From NCBI GenBank assembly GCA_963835595.1, contig CAWIGL010000002.1, forward strand, positions 186,001-250,000: DNA of 64,000 nt. Reading direction: 5' to 3'. The translations under genes were made by a program, and so were the position numbers. Origin of the DNA: CAWEPK01 sp963835595 (GTDB taxonomy: Bacteria; Desulfobacterota; Syntrophorhabdia; Syntrophorhabdales; WCHB1-27). The stretch's first letter is position 1. Every line of letters starts with the position of its first letter. The notes under the pieces are model-generated. The model was not told the origin of the DNA and made no database searches. It was given only the letters and a program-made list of their open reading frames with translations. Positions 34,942 through 44,364 of this stretch are shown one piece after another.

Positions 34942-35848
34942 TTAATCGGCCTTTTCCCGCATGAACTTTTTCTGCGTTTCGGTGGGCGCTTCCACTATTT
35001 GGGCATACTGATCGAGCCCCAAGGCCCTAAACCATTCCTTGATGACGCCGCCATAGTGGCTTGAGGTAAAACCGTCAGCACCGGGCAAAGGCGCCTTGAG
35101 AGACAGTAGGCCGCTCGAAGAGAAGCTATTCGAGACCAGCAGATGGGCCATGCGTACGACGGTTGACACGGCAAATGATTCTTCGTCGAAGGCGATCGCG
35201 TCCTCCAGGAGTATCTCGTTAAGATAGGACGGCAGGCGAAAGAAGCTCGATCACCTTGAGGCCTATAAATAGATTGAATCTGTCCGGAAAATCAGGGGCC
35301 AGCCGGTACTTTTGCTCTTTTTCGTTATAGATAAGGGCTATCATCCTGCCTATTTCGAGAAACAGCCCGGCAAGCTCGACCCTGCTCGCACCCTCGCGCG
35401 GCAACCCCAGCCTGTTTGCAGCAATCTTCCCTATGACCGATGTGGCGACCGCCTTCGCAAGAAGCTGCCTCGTGTCGGGACTGCTCCCTATCTGGAGAAG
35501 CGACAGCATGATAATATACGTCTTCGTCTGGGCGGTGCCGAGCCGCATTGCCACCTCGAAGAAAGAGGTGACATCTCCCTTTCGCAGCCTGCCGTAATAG
35601 ACGGAATTACCTATGCCGTACAACCTCGTACAGATCGCCTGGTTCAGCATGTCCTTAATCGATTCTATCTGCCTTTGGTCGGCGTATTCGTTGTCGAGTA
35701 TATCCATGACTTCCGGTCTGAACCCGAAGCTCATGGTTTCAAGGAACTTCTCCTGCATGTCGAGAAGAATTTCCCTATCTTCCCTGGAGAGGGCCCTTTC
35801 CAGAGCTTTCATCTGTTCTTCCGCGCGCGTAAGCATGCCGCCCTTCAT
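34942..35848 (-). pseudogene. HDOD-like signalling protein, apparent single frameshift
   Basis: Two adjacent reading frames join into one protein of about 300 residues. The first (35848-35219) contains an HDOD-like core: RLYGIGNSVYYGRL, FFEVAMRLGTAQTK, then an ALFLEIGRM-like helix (AGLFLEIGRMIALIYN). Near 35245-35252 a one-base change shifts the frame; the joined product reads VI-FFRLPSYLNEILLEDAIAFDEES, as expected for HDOD domains. Family assignment is by eye and moderate. The function would be a non-catalytic HD-related regulator of signalling or two-component output. Confidence 0.55.
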
Positions 35849-35954
35849 TTTGCCCGTTCGGTCACCCGGCTGTCAATGCGAACTGTGTCGATGACAGACA
35901 AGCGCAATGAGAACGGGCACCCGATAAGGATTATCGGCAGTTGTCTGCGATAAA

Positions 35955-35985
35955 TAAATGACCCTGCTGCAAGCAGCAGGGTATC
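35955..35985 (-). repeat. Short palindromic repeat (family C), copy 2
   Basis: Inverted match to 4425-4456: TAAATGACCCTGCTG, loop, CAGCAGGGTATCC. The two arms form a 9-bp stem. It lies directly next to composite element copy B2. Confidence 0.6.
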
Positions 35986-35989
35986 CGCT

Positions 35990-36222
35990 GAACGCTTTTC
36001 GTGAGCGGGGACGACCCGCAAGCGGGTACCCCGGCGAGCATAGCTCGTGGAGGGGGGCGCGGAAGCCCCAAGAATTGCCTGTTATAAGGTGTGCCAAAGC
36101 TCCAACGATGATAGTCGGATGCGAAAAGCGCGGGAACGAAAGAGCGCACAAAACAGCTTTTATGTGGGGAGAGGGTGATAGTATCCCTGTAGCAAGCTAC
36201 AGGGAATCAACAAGTTGATACC
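35990..36222 (+). repeat. Composite dispersed element, copy B2
   Basis: About 233 bp on the plus strand matching the minus strand of 5939-6152 from end to end, with family A hairpin-tail at the left (to about 36090) and shared blocks GATGATAGTCGGATG (36109-36123), GCGCACAAAACAGCTTTTAT and GAATCAACAAGTTGATA at the right. In this copy the right-hand hairpin is perfect (CCCTGTAG/CTACAGGG). The adjoining stretch to 36460 shows no gene. Confidence 0.7.
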
Positions 36223-36460
36223 GTCTGCATTCTTTTGTGCGTTTTCGAGCATAATCTATTTCCCCTGTCCGGGGTGACGGCAGGGGCGAGTGCCGCCCTT
36301 CCTTCGGCCGTGGGGACTTGCGACAGGCGGCAGCCTTTGGCGGATCTGGCAGGCGGCGGAGGCTTGTTATTGCATGAGCAGACGGCCGGCGGCGGTTGAC
36401 AATTCCCCCCCCCGTTGCCACATGATGCTTAGGGGTGAATGGGGTGCATCCCCGGCCGCT

Positions 36461-38051
36461 CTAGCCGCCCAGGATTTCTTTGATCTTGTCGATGAGCACC
36501 GCAGGTGAGACGGGCTTCTGGATGAAAGCGGGCGCGTCCTTTGCGTCTTTTGCGTCCTTTCCGTCCTTCGCGCCCCGGCCTGCGACCGCGTCCCTGGCCC
36601 GCGCCGTGATGAAGACGGCCCTCACGCCGGGGTGGGCCTTCCTTAAGAATTCGTATACGTCCCTGCCGCTCTTTTTCGGCATGTCCATGTCGAGGAGCAG
36701 GAGCTTCACGATATCTTTGTTGTCGATGAAAGTCTGGATCGCCTCCTCGCCGTCCGCCGCCTCCAACACGCCATAGCCGTGTTCCCGCAGGACCTCGGCG
36801 GTCGCGCCGCGCACGGCAGGGTCGTCGTCGGCCAGAAGGAGTATCTCCTGACCCTTCTCGGACGCTGCCTGTTGCTCAGGCGATGCCTTCACGGCCGGGC
36901 CGCTTTCTGCGACGAGGGGCAGATAGATGCGCAGGCCGGCGCCAAGGAAGGCGATGCGTCCCCCGTGGCGCCGCAGCACGCCGTAGGCTGACGAAAGGCG
37001 GAGCGCCTTGCCGCTCTCCGACCTTTCCTGCGCAGCGGCGGCGAGGGGCGCGGGTGCGCTGCCTTCGTCCGTGCCGTCCGCCCCGGACGCCCCCATCCAT
37101 GTGACGGTAATCGCCCCGTAGGAGCGCCCCGCCGGCTCTGCGCCCGCGTCAACGCAGGCTGCCGGGGGCATAACGCCTGCTGCCGGGGCCGTCTCTATGC
37201 GCAGGCGCTTCCCACCCGGCAGGCAGTCCCAAAGGTCGGCTGCCAGGCAGACGATCGATTCCTGGAGCTGCCGAACGTCCGCCGCTATGACGAGGCGCTC
37301 GCCGGCCAGTTTCACGCTTATCTCCGCGCCGTCCGAAAGGAGCGCAGCGACAGCGCCCCTCGCCACGTCGTTCAGGTCGGAAGGCGCGAAGGACGATTCC
37401 TGGCCGCCGGCGCCGGCGAAGCCCCGGACAAGGGCGGCCGCCGTCTCCGAGGCGTTGACGACGAGCCTCCGCGTACCTCTTCAGCTTATCGTCGCCCCCG
37501 CTGGACTTGAGCAGGCTGGCATATCCCATGAGGGCCATGAGGCTGTTGCCGACGTCGTGGGACAGCTTCCCGGCAAACTCGCCGAAGCTCTCGACTGACC
37601 GGCGGAGCCGCGATTCGAGCATAGCCCGCTCGACCTCCGCCTTCTTCTGCTCCGTGATGTCCCTGACGCATATCAGGAAGGCCGGCTCTGGGGATGGGAT
37701 GGGCGTTATGGAGACCTCGATGCGGGACGGCGTGCCGTCCCTCCGCACGCCCGTGGTCTCATACCTCGCCTGCCCGCCCCCGAGGATGCGGGCTATATCT
37801 ACGAGGGACCGGGCGCCGCGGTCGGGGGAATGGCCTGAAGCGTCAGGGCCGGCGGGGCAGGATGGTGCGCTCGGGCCGGAAGATGCGCCGGGGTCACCGG
37901 CGGCGGGTGCAACCCACCCCAGTATCTCAAGGCACCTCGGGTTCGCGTAGAGCTCACCCTTCAGAATCGCGATGCCTTCGCCCAGTTCGTCCATAGCGGT
38001 TTTGTCGCCTTTCGCCTGTCTCTCCCTCGCGCCGCCTTGGGCGACCTTCAA
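36461..38051 (-). pseudogene. Hybrid histidine kinase (PAS-HisKA-ATPase-receiver), apparent single frameshift
   Basis: Two overlapping frames make one protein of about 530 residues. The first part has a PAS-like domain (ARYETTGVRRDGTPSRIEVS, ICVRDITEQKKAE) and a dimerisation helix with the phospho-acceptor His in KLSHDVGNSLMALMGY. A one-base insertion in GAGG near 37466 shifts the frame; the other frame continues LVVNASETAAALVRGFAG. A degenerate ATPase domain (YGVLRRHGGRIAF, GLRIYLPLV) and a receiver domain (DDDPAVRG, phospho-Asp in LLLDMDMPKKSG, Lys in FIQKPVSP) follow. A KDGKDAKDAKDA run precedes the last helix. No membrane segment is seen, so it is a soluble sensor. Confidence 0.78.
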
Positions 38052-38306
38052 GGCCCCGACAGGGAGCTTTCACATCTTCGCTTTCGGAGATCCGAGTGCC
38101 CGGCTGATCAGGCTGGAGGTCATTCGGAGGACCGGTTCACAACGGGGCCGTTCCATTTTTGTCGCTCATTCACCCGAGGCCCGGGCTTAAGTACGCTATT
38201 TTACTAACGATGTATGACGACTGTCAAGAAAAATCCGAGAAAGTCCTGGGGGCCCTGCCCCGGAAAGAAGAGACGGCCGGGGTTTACGAAAGAATAGGCA
38301 ACCGGA

Positions 38307-39083
38307 CTACGCCCGCCGCGCTGCCAGGTAGTTCGTCCCCTTGAATATCTCGCAAGCCTCGTCGTACCTGTCTATCGGCACCAGACCCCCCCGCACGATG
38401 CGGTGGATGCGGTAGCGCGGAGCAAGCAGATCGAAGAAATCCCTGAAGAACGTCCTCGAATCGATATTGCAGTCCCCGAACTCGAACTGTATATGGCCGA
38501 TGCGGCCCGACCCGATCATCCCGGATGCCCCTTGCAATACCTTAAGCTCGTGGCCTTCCACGTCCATCTTGAGGAGGTCGATCGTCTCTATCCTTTCGGC
38601 CTCGCAGAAGCGGTCCACCGTCGTACAGCGGACCTGGGCGGCCGGCGCACCCGACATGCCGGGCCGCCTGTAGTGGGAGGCGAGGAAAGACCTCTGCCCG
38701 TCCGAATAGAGCGGCAGCGTCTCTTCCTTGTCGCTCAGGCCAACGCAGCAGCAGCGGACGCAGCCTGCGGCGCGGTATCTCGACTTCAAAAGCGCGAAAG
38801 TCGCCTCATTCGGCTCGAAAGAGTAGACTTGCGCCGTGTCGCCGAAGGCCGCGAGCACCAGCTCCGTGTATGCCCCCGTGTTCGCCCCGACGTCGAACGC
38901 GACGAACGGCCTGACCGGGTCGTATCTCCGCGCCAGGTAGCGGAGCACCCATTCCTCGCCGCTGTCGTTCGTGAGGACGCCCCGCCCATAGTTCATCCTG
39001 TGCAGGGCCAGCCTGTGGAGCCGCTTCCAGAGGGGCTGGAAGAGCGGCCCCGAAAACGCGTTGCCGATCCTTCGCGCGTTCAT
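38307..39083 (-). CDS. FkbM family methyltransferase
   Basis: A 258-residue SAM-dependent methyltransferase. The FkbM hallmarks are AFDVGANTGAYTELVL (about 63-78), VYSFEPNEATFALLK (about 87-101), TTVDRFCE and the IDLLKMDVEGHELKVLQGA block near 170-188. Family members O-methylate sugars or polyketides. It is 54 bp downstream of a second methyltransferase on the same strand, suggesting a two-gene unit, perhaps for glycan modification. Confidence 0.9.
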   Translation of the reverse strand: MNARRIGNAFSGPLFQPLWKRLHRLALHRMNYGRGVLTNDSGEEWVLRYLARRYDPVRPFVAFDVGANTGAYTELVLAAFGDTAQVYSFEPNEATFALLKSRYRAAGCVRCCCVGLSDKEETLPLYSDGQRSFLASHYRRPGMSGAPAAQVRCTTVDRFCEAERIETIDLLKMDVEGHELKVLQGASGMIGSGRIGHIQFEFGDCNIDSRTFFRDFFDLLAPRYRIHRIVRGGLVPIDRYDEACEIFKGTNYLAARRA

Positions 39084-39137
39084 GACTTAATTTCTACCAC
39101 AAGGACGGCGGGAAAGAAATACCGGGCGGAAGCGGCC

Positions 39138-39977
39138 CTATTCGTTCACCGCCAGTACCACCCAGGAATGGGTATTGTGCAGGAGACCTGTGTCGATGTC
39201 GTAACCGAGGAACCTGTGCACGCCCGGCGCCATGCCCTTCTTGATCTCGGGGATGACGCCCTCCGGCAGGACTGTCTCTTCGAGCGCGATTTTCTGGCTC
39301 ACGACTATGCCGGTCCTCCCCCGGCCCAGCCTGTCGCGCCACGCACCTGGGTCGTCGAAGGGCACGAGGGCGTTCTCGAAGATCATGAAGCGGCTGAAGT
39401 GGAGGGAGAACAGGCCGTCGATCTCGTCGAAAGAAAAGCCATGCCTGCCGAGCATCTCGGAGTTCGGCGTGCCGACGAGAACCAGGCCCCCCTTCCGGGT
39501 GATGCGCTTCAATTCGGACAACGCCTGGCCTTGTTTCCCGTATTCCTTGACGTGCTCCAGCACCTCGGAGCATACGGATAGATCGAAGGCGCCGCTCGGT
39601 ACGCGCCACATGCGCGTTATGGGCTGCACGTCGAATTCGGCGCAGTCGCCGTAACGCGACCTCGCGTACTCGATGCCCGCCCTCGACGCGTCGTACCCGT
39701 GGACCGAAGAGGCGCCCTGCTCTTTCAATATCCGGCAGCCGTGGCCGCTGCCGCAGCCGATATCTGCTACCTTCCGGCCCCCGGCGAACTGAGCCGCAAA
39801 CAGGTAGAACTTCCGGTGGTTCAGGAAATTCCTGACGGAAGCCTCCGTCGCCGCCCTCTGCGTCCCGTCCGAGGAGAACTCGATCCTGTCAGGGTAGACC
39901 CTCTTGTAGTCCTCGTAATAATACGTCCGCTTTATCCTGGCCCCCAGGGCCTTTAAATGCTTCAGGACCTTTTTCAT
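39138..39977 (-). CDS. Class I SAM-dependent methyltransferase
   Basis: A 279-residue methyltransferase with motif I VADIGCGSGHGCRIL (about 70-84), GYDASRAGIEYARSRY as motif II, and FDLSVCSEVLEHV (about 132-144), followed by LKRITRKGGLVLVGTPN. This is the Methyltransf_11/23-type fold used on O-antigen or lipid substrates. It precedes the FkbM gene by 54 bp on the same strand. Target unknown. Confidence 0.88.
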   Translation of the reverse strand: MKKVLKHLKALGARIKRTYYYEDYKRVYPDRIEFSSDGTQRAATEASVRNFLNHRKFYLFAAQFAGGRKVADIGCGSGHGCRILKEQGASSVHGYDASRAGIEYARSRYGDCAEFDVQPITRMWRVPSGAFDLSVCSEVLEHVKEYGKQGQALSELKRITRKGGLVLVGTPNSEMLGRHGFSFDEIDGLFSLHFSRFMIFENALVPFDDPGAWRDRLGRGRTGIVVSQKIALEETVLPEGVIPEIKKGMAPGVHRFLGYDIDTGLLHNTHSWVVLAVNE

Positions 39978-40157
39978 CGATGCACCTGCGCCGCAGTCCC
40001 GTACTTATATCATCGCCGATGGGCGGCGTCAAGCTGCCGGAAATGTCGCGACCTCCTCCGATGTCGCGCCTGACCGGGGAGTTGCGCCGCCTGGGGCGAA
40101 AGCCCCGTCATTTTGCTTGAAAAGCAGGCACGGGGAGAATAAGCTGTTTCAGGCTGC

Positions 40158-41435
40158 ATGGCCGCCTTCAGTTCTCCCCGAAGGCGGCGCACAAGGAAGC
40201 GGCTGATAAGGAGGACCGTTACGGGACAGGCCGGCAAGACGGCGCAGACGACCGGGCGTGAGCTCGTGGCCGAGCTTGCGGAGATGAAGCGGCAGGTCGG
40301 AAGGCTGCGGGAGGCGGAAAAGCGCCACGCAGAGACGATAGAGGTCCTTCGCAAGAGCGGGGAGCAGTACAGGGACCTCGTCGAGCTCGCCAAGAGCATA
40401 ATCGTCCGGATGGACCCCGCAGGGAACATCGCCTTCGTCAACGATTACGCCCGGCAGTTCTTCGGATACGGGCCTGACGAGCTGACCGGCAGGAACGTCG
40501 TCGGGACGATAGTGCCCGTCTACGAGTCCTCCGGGCGGCGACTCACGGAATTAATCGCCGCAGTCTGCAAGTCGCCCGACCGGCTCACCGTGAACGAGAA
40601 CGAGAACATGCGGAAGGACGGCAGCCGTGTCTGGGTGCTCTGGAGCAACAAGGGCGTCTTCAACGAAAAAGGGGAGATCACGGCGATCCTCAGCGTTGGC
40701 AGCGACATAACGGCCCGGAAGCAGGCGGAAGGGCTGCTGAAGGCCTCGAACACACGCCTCGGAGCGCTCGTCAGGGAGAAGACCGCCCGGCTCAGGGAGA
40801 TCATCGCCGAGCAGAAGAAAGAACACAGGGAGCTAAAAAAGAGCCTGGCCGCGCTCAGGGTCGCCATGGACGGGACGATCAAGGCCCTTTCGGCCACAGT
40901 GGAGGCGAGGGACCCTTACACGGCAGGCCACCAGCAGAGGGTGACCCGCCTCGCCGTAGCGATGGCCAGGGAGATGGACATGGACGAGACCTGCCTGGAG
41001 GCCGTAAGACTCGCGGGGATCGTGCACGATATCGGGAAAATCTGCGTGCCCGCCGAGATATTGACGAGGCCGGGGAAGCTGAGCGCCAACGAGTTCGCCG
41101 TGATGAAAGACCATTGCGCTGCGGGCTACCACATACTGAAGGACATCGATTTCGGGCCGGACGTGGCGGAGATAGTTCTCCAGCACCACGAGCGGCTGAA
41201 CGGCAGCGGCTACCCGCGGGCGCTCGCCGGGGAGGCGATCCACATGGCCGCCCGGATCATCGCCGTGGCGGACGTGGTGGAATCGATGCTCTCCCACAGG
41301 CCGTACCGGCCGTCCCTGGGCGCCATACCTGCGCTGCGGGAGATACGGCGGAACAAGGACTCCCTCTATGACCGCGCCGCGGTCGATGCGTGTCTGCGGC
41401 TATTCCGGGAAAAGGACTTCAGCTTCGACCAGTAG
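40158..41435 (+). CDS. PAS-HD-GYP signalling protein (probable cyclic-di-GMP phosphodiesterase)
   Basis: Up to 425 residues. A PAS domain (about 70-190; RMDPAGNIAFVNDYARQFFG, SDITARKQAE) is followed by a coiled coil and an HD-GYP domain (about 245-420) with HQQRVTRLA, HDIGK (His-Asp metal ligands), HHERLNGSGYP and ADVVESML. GSGYP is a slight variant of the GYP loop. Cyclic-di-GMP hydrolysis in the cytoplasm is the family role. ATG 40158 has no ribosome site, whereas AAGGAGG at 40208-40214 sits 6 nt before an in-frame ACG (40221), so the true start may be a near-cognate codon there. Confidence 0.88.
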   Translation: MAAFSSPRRRRTRKRLIRRTVTGQAGKTAQTTGRELVAELAEMKRQVGRLREAEKRHAETIEVLRKSGEQYRDLVELAKSIIVRMDPAGNIAFVNDYARQFFGYGPDELTGRNVVGTIVPVYESSGRRLTELIAAVCKSPDRLTVNENENMRKDGSRVWVLWSNKGVFNEKGEITAILSVGSDITARKQAEGLLKASNTRLGALVREKTARLREIIAEQKKEHRELKKSLAALRVAMDGTIKALSATVEARDPYTAGHQQRVTRLAVAMAREMDMDETCLEAVRLAGIVHDIGKICVPAEILTRPGKLSANEFAVMKDHCAAGYHILKDIDFGPDVAEIVLQHHERLNGSGYPRALAGEAIHMAARIIAVADVVESMLSHRPYRPSLGAIPALREIRRNKDSLYDRAAVDACLRLFREKDFSFDQ

Positions 41436-41436
41436 A

Positions 41437-41470
41437 GGGGGCGGCCGCCCAAGCGGACCCGGCCGCCACC
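41437..41470. terminator. Hairpin between convergent genes
   Basis: GGGGGCGGCCG and CGGCCGCCACCCC form a G+C-rich imperfect stem exactly in the 36-bp gap between the HD-GYP gene and the cyclase gene. There is no T-run, so it is only a candidate for a bidirectional terminator. Confidence 0.45.
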
Positions 41471-41471
41471 C

Positions 41472-42245
41472 CTATACTATCGCGACGGCCCTCACCCACC
41501 CCGCGCTCGCCCTCTCTATCTTCACGGGGAAGACGGCCACTTTGAAGCCGGAGGGGCTCGGGATGCGCTCCAGGTTGGTCAGGTTCTCGATGTGGCAGTA
41601 TTCCTTCTCTTTTCCCGCGTAATGGGCGGCCCACACCCTGCCCTTGACGCCCCGCCTCACTTCATCGACCATCACCTTGAACGGCTTGTCCCATCCCCAC
41701 GCGTCGATCCCCATGACCTTGACCCCCCGGTCGATGAGCCATAGGGTCGATTCGCGCGTCGCGCCCGGATGGACGTCCGCGTATTCGGGTCTTCCGTAGT
41801 ATTTCGAGGCGCCCGTCATGAAGAGCACGATGTCGAAGGGCTTAAGGGTGTAGCCAATCTTCGCAAGGGCCTGCTCCACGTCGGCGACGCCGATCTCCTC
41901 CCCCGCCGCCTTGTGCCGGAAATCGAGGACGACGCCGTCACCGAAGCACCATTCGAGGGGAATCTCGTCGATGGTGCGGCTGGGCTTGCCTCCGGACGTG
42001 GGGCCGAAATGGTAAGGCGCGTCGAGGTGCGTCCCGCTGTGCGTCGTGAGCGTCACGTTCTCCGCCGCAGCGAACCTGCCGTCCGGCAGGTCGTCCGCAG
42101 TCAGGCCGAGCAGGGCGCCGTGTATCCGTGTGCCGTCCTCGTGGGACAGGTATTCGATATCGACCTTGAGCATCACGCCCGGCGGCGTCCTCACGAGCGG
42201 CACGGAGAGGTCGATGATCGTCGTGGCCGGTTTCGTCTCTGCCAT
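41472..42245 (-). CDS. Cyclase family protein (kynurenine formamidase-like metal hydrolase)
   Basis: A 257-residue metal-dependent amidohydrolase-like protein. ATG 42245 is chosen after GGGGG; the frame extends upstream without conservation. The family metal motif is THSGTHLDAPYHFGP (about 66-80), with a conserved C-terminal region MGIDAWGWDKP (about 175). Homologues hydrolyse N-formylkynurenine, isatin or other cyclic amides. It is divergent from a BKACE gene (195 bp), so the two may share a regulatory region and a catabolic pathway for an amino or keto acid. Confidence 0.88.
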   Translation of the reverse strand: MAETKPATTIIDLSVPLVRTPPGVMLKVDIEYLSHEDGTRIHGALLGLTADDLPDGRFAAAENVTLTTHSGTHLDAPYHFGPTSGGKPSRTIDEIPLEWCFGDGVVLDFRHKAAGEEIGVADVEQALAKIGYTLKPFDIVLFMTGASKYYGRPEYADVHPGATRESTLWLIDRGVKVMGIDAWGWDKPFKVMVDEVRRGVKGRVWAAHYAGKEKEYCHIENLTNLERIPSPSGFKVAVFPVKIERASAGWVRAVAIV

Positions 42246-42440
42246 CGTTTGGCCCCCTTTTGGCTTTCGGCCCCTTTGGCGGCGCGTTTGCCCCTCGCCA
42301 CTTCTTATCACCGAAGCGCCCTTTATGCAAGCGAAATGATATCGGCTGCCGGCGCGAAATGATATTGACGAAAGCAGCAGCTTCTAGTGATCGTTGAATG
42401 AGCGATAACCTTCGGGAAGCAGACTGAAAAAGGGGGGCAA

Positions 42441-43340
42441 ATGGCAAACAAGCTGATCGTTACCGTGGCGCCGACGAGCAACTTTCACGGGAAAGACGCA
42501 AACCCGGCCCTTCCCTTTTCTCCCGAAGAGGTCGCCGATGCCGTCTATCTGTGCTGGCAGGAGGGGGCCTCCATCGTCCACATACACGGGAGGGACGAAA
42601 GGGGGCTGCCCACCAACGACCCCGCCTTCTTCCAGAAGGCCGACGCGCTTATCAGGGAAAAGAAGTGCGACATCATCATCGAGCACAGCATGGCGCCGGC
42701 GAACCCCGCGCTGCTCGGGAAAAAAGAGGGCGACATCGATGACGGCGTCCGGACGACCACGACGACGCCTCCCCCGGAGATGGCGAGCCTGGAGGTGTCG
42801 CCCAGCAACATCCTGCTGAACGGCAAGGTCTACAACATGCTCTGGGACAGGCTGTGGGCGGAAAGGACCGCGCAATACCTCGTCGATAAGGGGATCAAGG
42901 CTGAGGTCGAGATCTACAACAACAGCGACATGGACGACCTGGAATACCTGATCGCCAAAGGCGTCCTGCCGCCGCCGTATTACGTGAGCTTCGTCCTGGG
43001 CATGCACAGGGTGAACAACCAGGCCTCCCGCTATTCGCCGAGGCACCTTATGCATCTGGTCGATCTTTTGCCGCCCGGCGCCATCTTCTCGACCCTCGGC
43101 ATAGGCAATGTCGAATACGACGCGACGACGCTCTCCATCCTTTTGGGCGGGAACGTCAGGGTAGGCTTCGAGGACAACATCTACATCGAGAAGAACAAGC
43201 TGGCCGAGAGCAACGCCCAGGCCGTGGCGAAGATCGTGAGGATAGCGAGGGAGCTGGGCAGGGAGATTGCCTCACCAGACGAAGCGCGCGGGATGCTGGG
43301 CATCAAGCGGGCGGGGCAGGTGGGTGACGCTGCGCGCTAA
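42441..43340 (+). CDS. Beta-keto acid cleavage enzyme (BKACE, DUF849 family)
   Basis: A 299-residue TIM-barrel Zn enzyme of the 3-keto-5-aminohexanoate cleavage family: beta-keto acid plus acetyl-CoA gives acetoacetate plus an acyl-CoA. Zn ligands HIHGRD (about 48-53) and the IIEHS strand near 76 are visible, and EIYNNSDMDDL and GFEDNIYI carry further conserved residues. GGGGGG lies before the ATG. The last codons and stop (GCTGCGCGCTAA) lie in a family D-like repeat, so the element marks the 3' edge of the gene. No kam genes are nearby; substrate unknown. Confidence 0.92.
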   Translation: MANKLIVTVAPTSNFHGKDANPALPFSPEEVADAVYLCWQEGASIVHIHGRDERGLPTNDPAFFQKADALIREKKCDIIIEHSMAPANPALLGKKEGDIDDGVRTTTTTPPPEMASLEVSPSNILLNGKVYNMLWDRLWAERTAQYLVDKGIKAEVEIYNNSDMDDLEYLIAKGVLPPPYYVSFVLGMHRVNNQASRYSPRHLMHLVDLLPPGAIFSTLGIGNVEYDATTLSILLGGNVRVGFEDNIYIEKNKLAESNAQAVAKIVRIARELGREIASPDEARGMLGIKRAGQVGDAAR

Positions 43341-43424
43341 AGCGATCTCTTATCGGCGCGCAGCGCAATAACAGAGATCACTCCTGGCGGCCAGCGTGAA
43401 ATTTCCTCCGGCCGCCGAAAGACG
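43326..43424 (+). repeat. Family D-like element, copy 6 (partial)
   Basis: Shares with 61881-61968 the blocks GCTGCGCGCTAAA, GCGCAATA, AGAGATC and GTGAAA followed by a CCGGCC-type end. Its left part supplies the BKACE stop codon and its right part lies in the 3' end of the YccF-like fragment. Boundaries are approximate. Confidence 0.5.
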
Positions 43425-43610
43425 GGTATCCTGGTCGGGTGGATTTCTCGCGGGCGTCATAAAGCGGTATATTGGTATGCGCCACGGCTTGCCATCGGAA
43501 GGAAAAACCACTCGCTTTTCAAACGCCGGTAGGCCGGCAATCCACCAGGCAAGTCCCATCCATGCCCCGCCGAGAATAAACCAGAGCAGGTTGCCAATCG
43601 CCCGCATCAT
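43350..43610 (-). pseudogene. Truncated YccF-like membrane protein
   Basis: Residues from MMRAIGNLLWFILGGAWMGL match the first helix pair of YccF/DUF307 inner-membrane proteins, but the second conserved region is missing and the sequence turns into an unrelated basic tail. The last codons fall in a repeat element, so the gene looks truncated by that insertion. About 86 residues would be made from ATG 43610. Probably non-functional. Confidence 0.5.
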
Positions 43611-43747
43611 GTTTTCATTCTTCAGCGTCCTCCGCACGGCGCATTAACAGCCGGACGGAGCTTGGTCGGCCGCACGCGCCGGCGAGGAAACGTGGAAATG
43701 TTCAAGCGGCCGCACTTCGCTCTATCCGTGATAAGGATAGCAATCGT

Positions 43748-44062
43748 CTATTTCACGATCAGGCTATTTTTTACCGATTTGACCCCCTTGACGCTCGTTG
43801 CGATCTCCCCCGCTTTGTTGACGGCGTTCTGAGAATTAACAAAGCCGCTCAACTGGACCGTACCCTTGTAAGTCTCGACGCCGATCTGGAACGACTTGAG
43901 AAAATGATCTTCCGCAAGCAGGGCTTTTACCTTGGTCGTGATAGTCGAATCGTCCACGTATTCGCCCGTACTTTCGTGTGTGCGCGTTGCTGCGCAGGCC
44001 GCAAGACTGGCGACGAGCATAAGAAGGACCAAATAGCCGATAATTACATTCCTTTTCTTCAT
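43748..44062 (-). CDS. BON-domain lipoprotein (OsmY-like)
   Basis: A 104-residue envelope protein with lipobox LAAC (Cys23) and one BON domain at about residues 36-103 (DDSTITTKVKALLAEDHFLK, GTVQLSGFVNSQ, VKGVKSVKNSL). BON proteins bind phospholipid and are linked to envelope and osmotic stress. AAAGGGGTAAACG precedes the ATG. It lies next to a small membrane protein of a type also seen in stress gene groups. Confidence 0.9.
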   Translation of the reverse strand: MKKRNVIIGYLVLLMLVASLAACAATRTHESTGEYVDDSTITTKVKALLAEDHFLKSFQIGVETYKGTVQLSGFVNSQNAVNKAGEIATSVKGVKSVKNSLIVK

Positions 44063-44214
44063 AACGTTTACCCCTTTTCAGTAAATTTGGTGGTCAAATA
44101 GTTTCCTACAAGAGCTTTTCTGCCAAAAATGTCGCACATTCGCTTAAACCTTTCAGACCCGTTGACCACCTCCTTTTTGCATAGCCTCTCCCTCTCCGGG
44201 AAGGGGCTATGTGG

Positions 44215-44364
44215 TTACAGTACTCTTCGTCCTTGAATAAGCCGGACCACTAAGACGATGATGGCGATGACCAACAGGACATGAATGACTCCGCCCATCG
44301 TGTGGCCGCCCAAGAGACCCAGAAGCCATAAAATTACAAGAATCATAAATATGATCCAGAGCAT
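44215..44364 (-). CDS. Small lmo0937-type membrane protein
   Basis: A 49-residue protein beginning MLWIIFMILVILWLLGLLGG and continuing through HTMGGVIHVLLVIAIIVLVV to RLIQGRRVL. The pattern of two helices with a GGxxHxLLVIAIIV core is that of the lmo0937/DUF5670 family of tiny membrane proteins. AAGGAGG lies 6 nt before the ATG, which strongly supports expression. Function unknown; it lies beside the BON lipoprotein and may share its stress regulation. Confidence 0.8.
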   Translation of the reverse strand: MLWIIFMILVILWLLGLLGGHTMGGVIHVLLVIAIIVLVVRLIQGRRVL

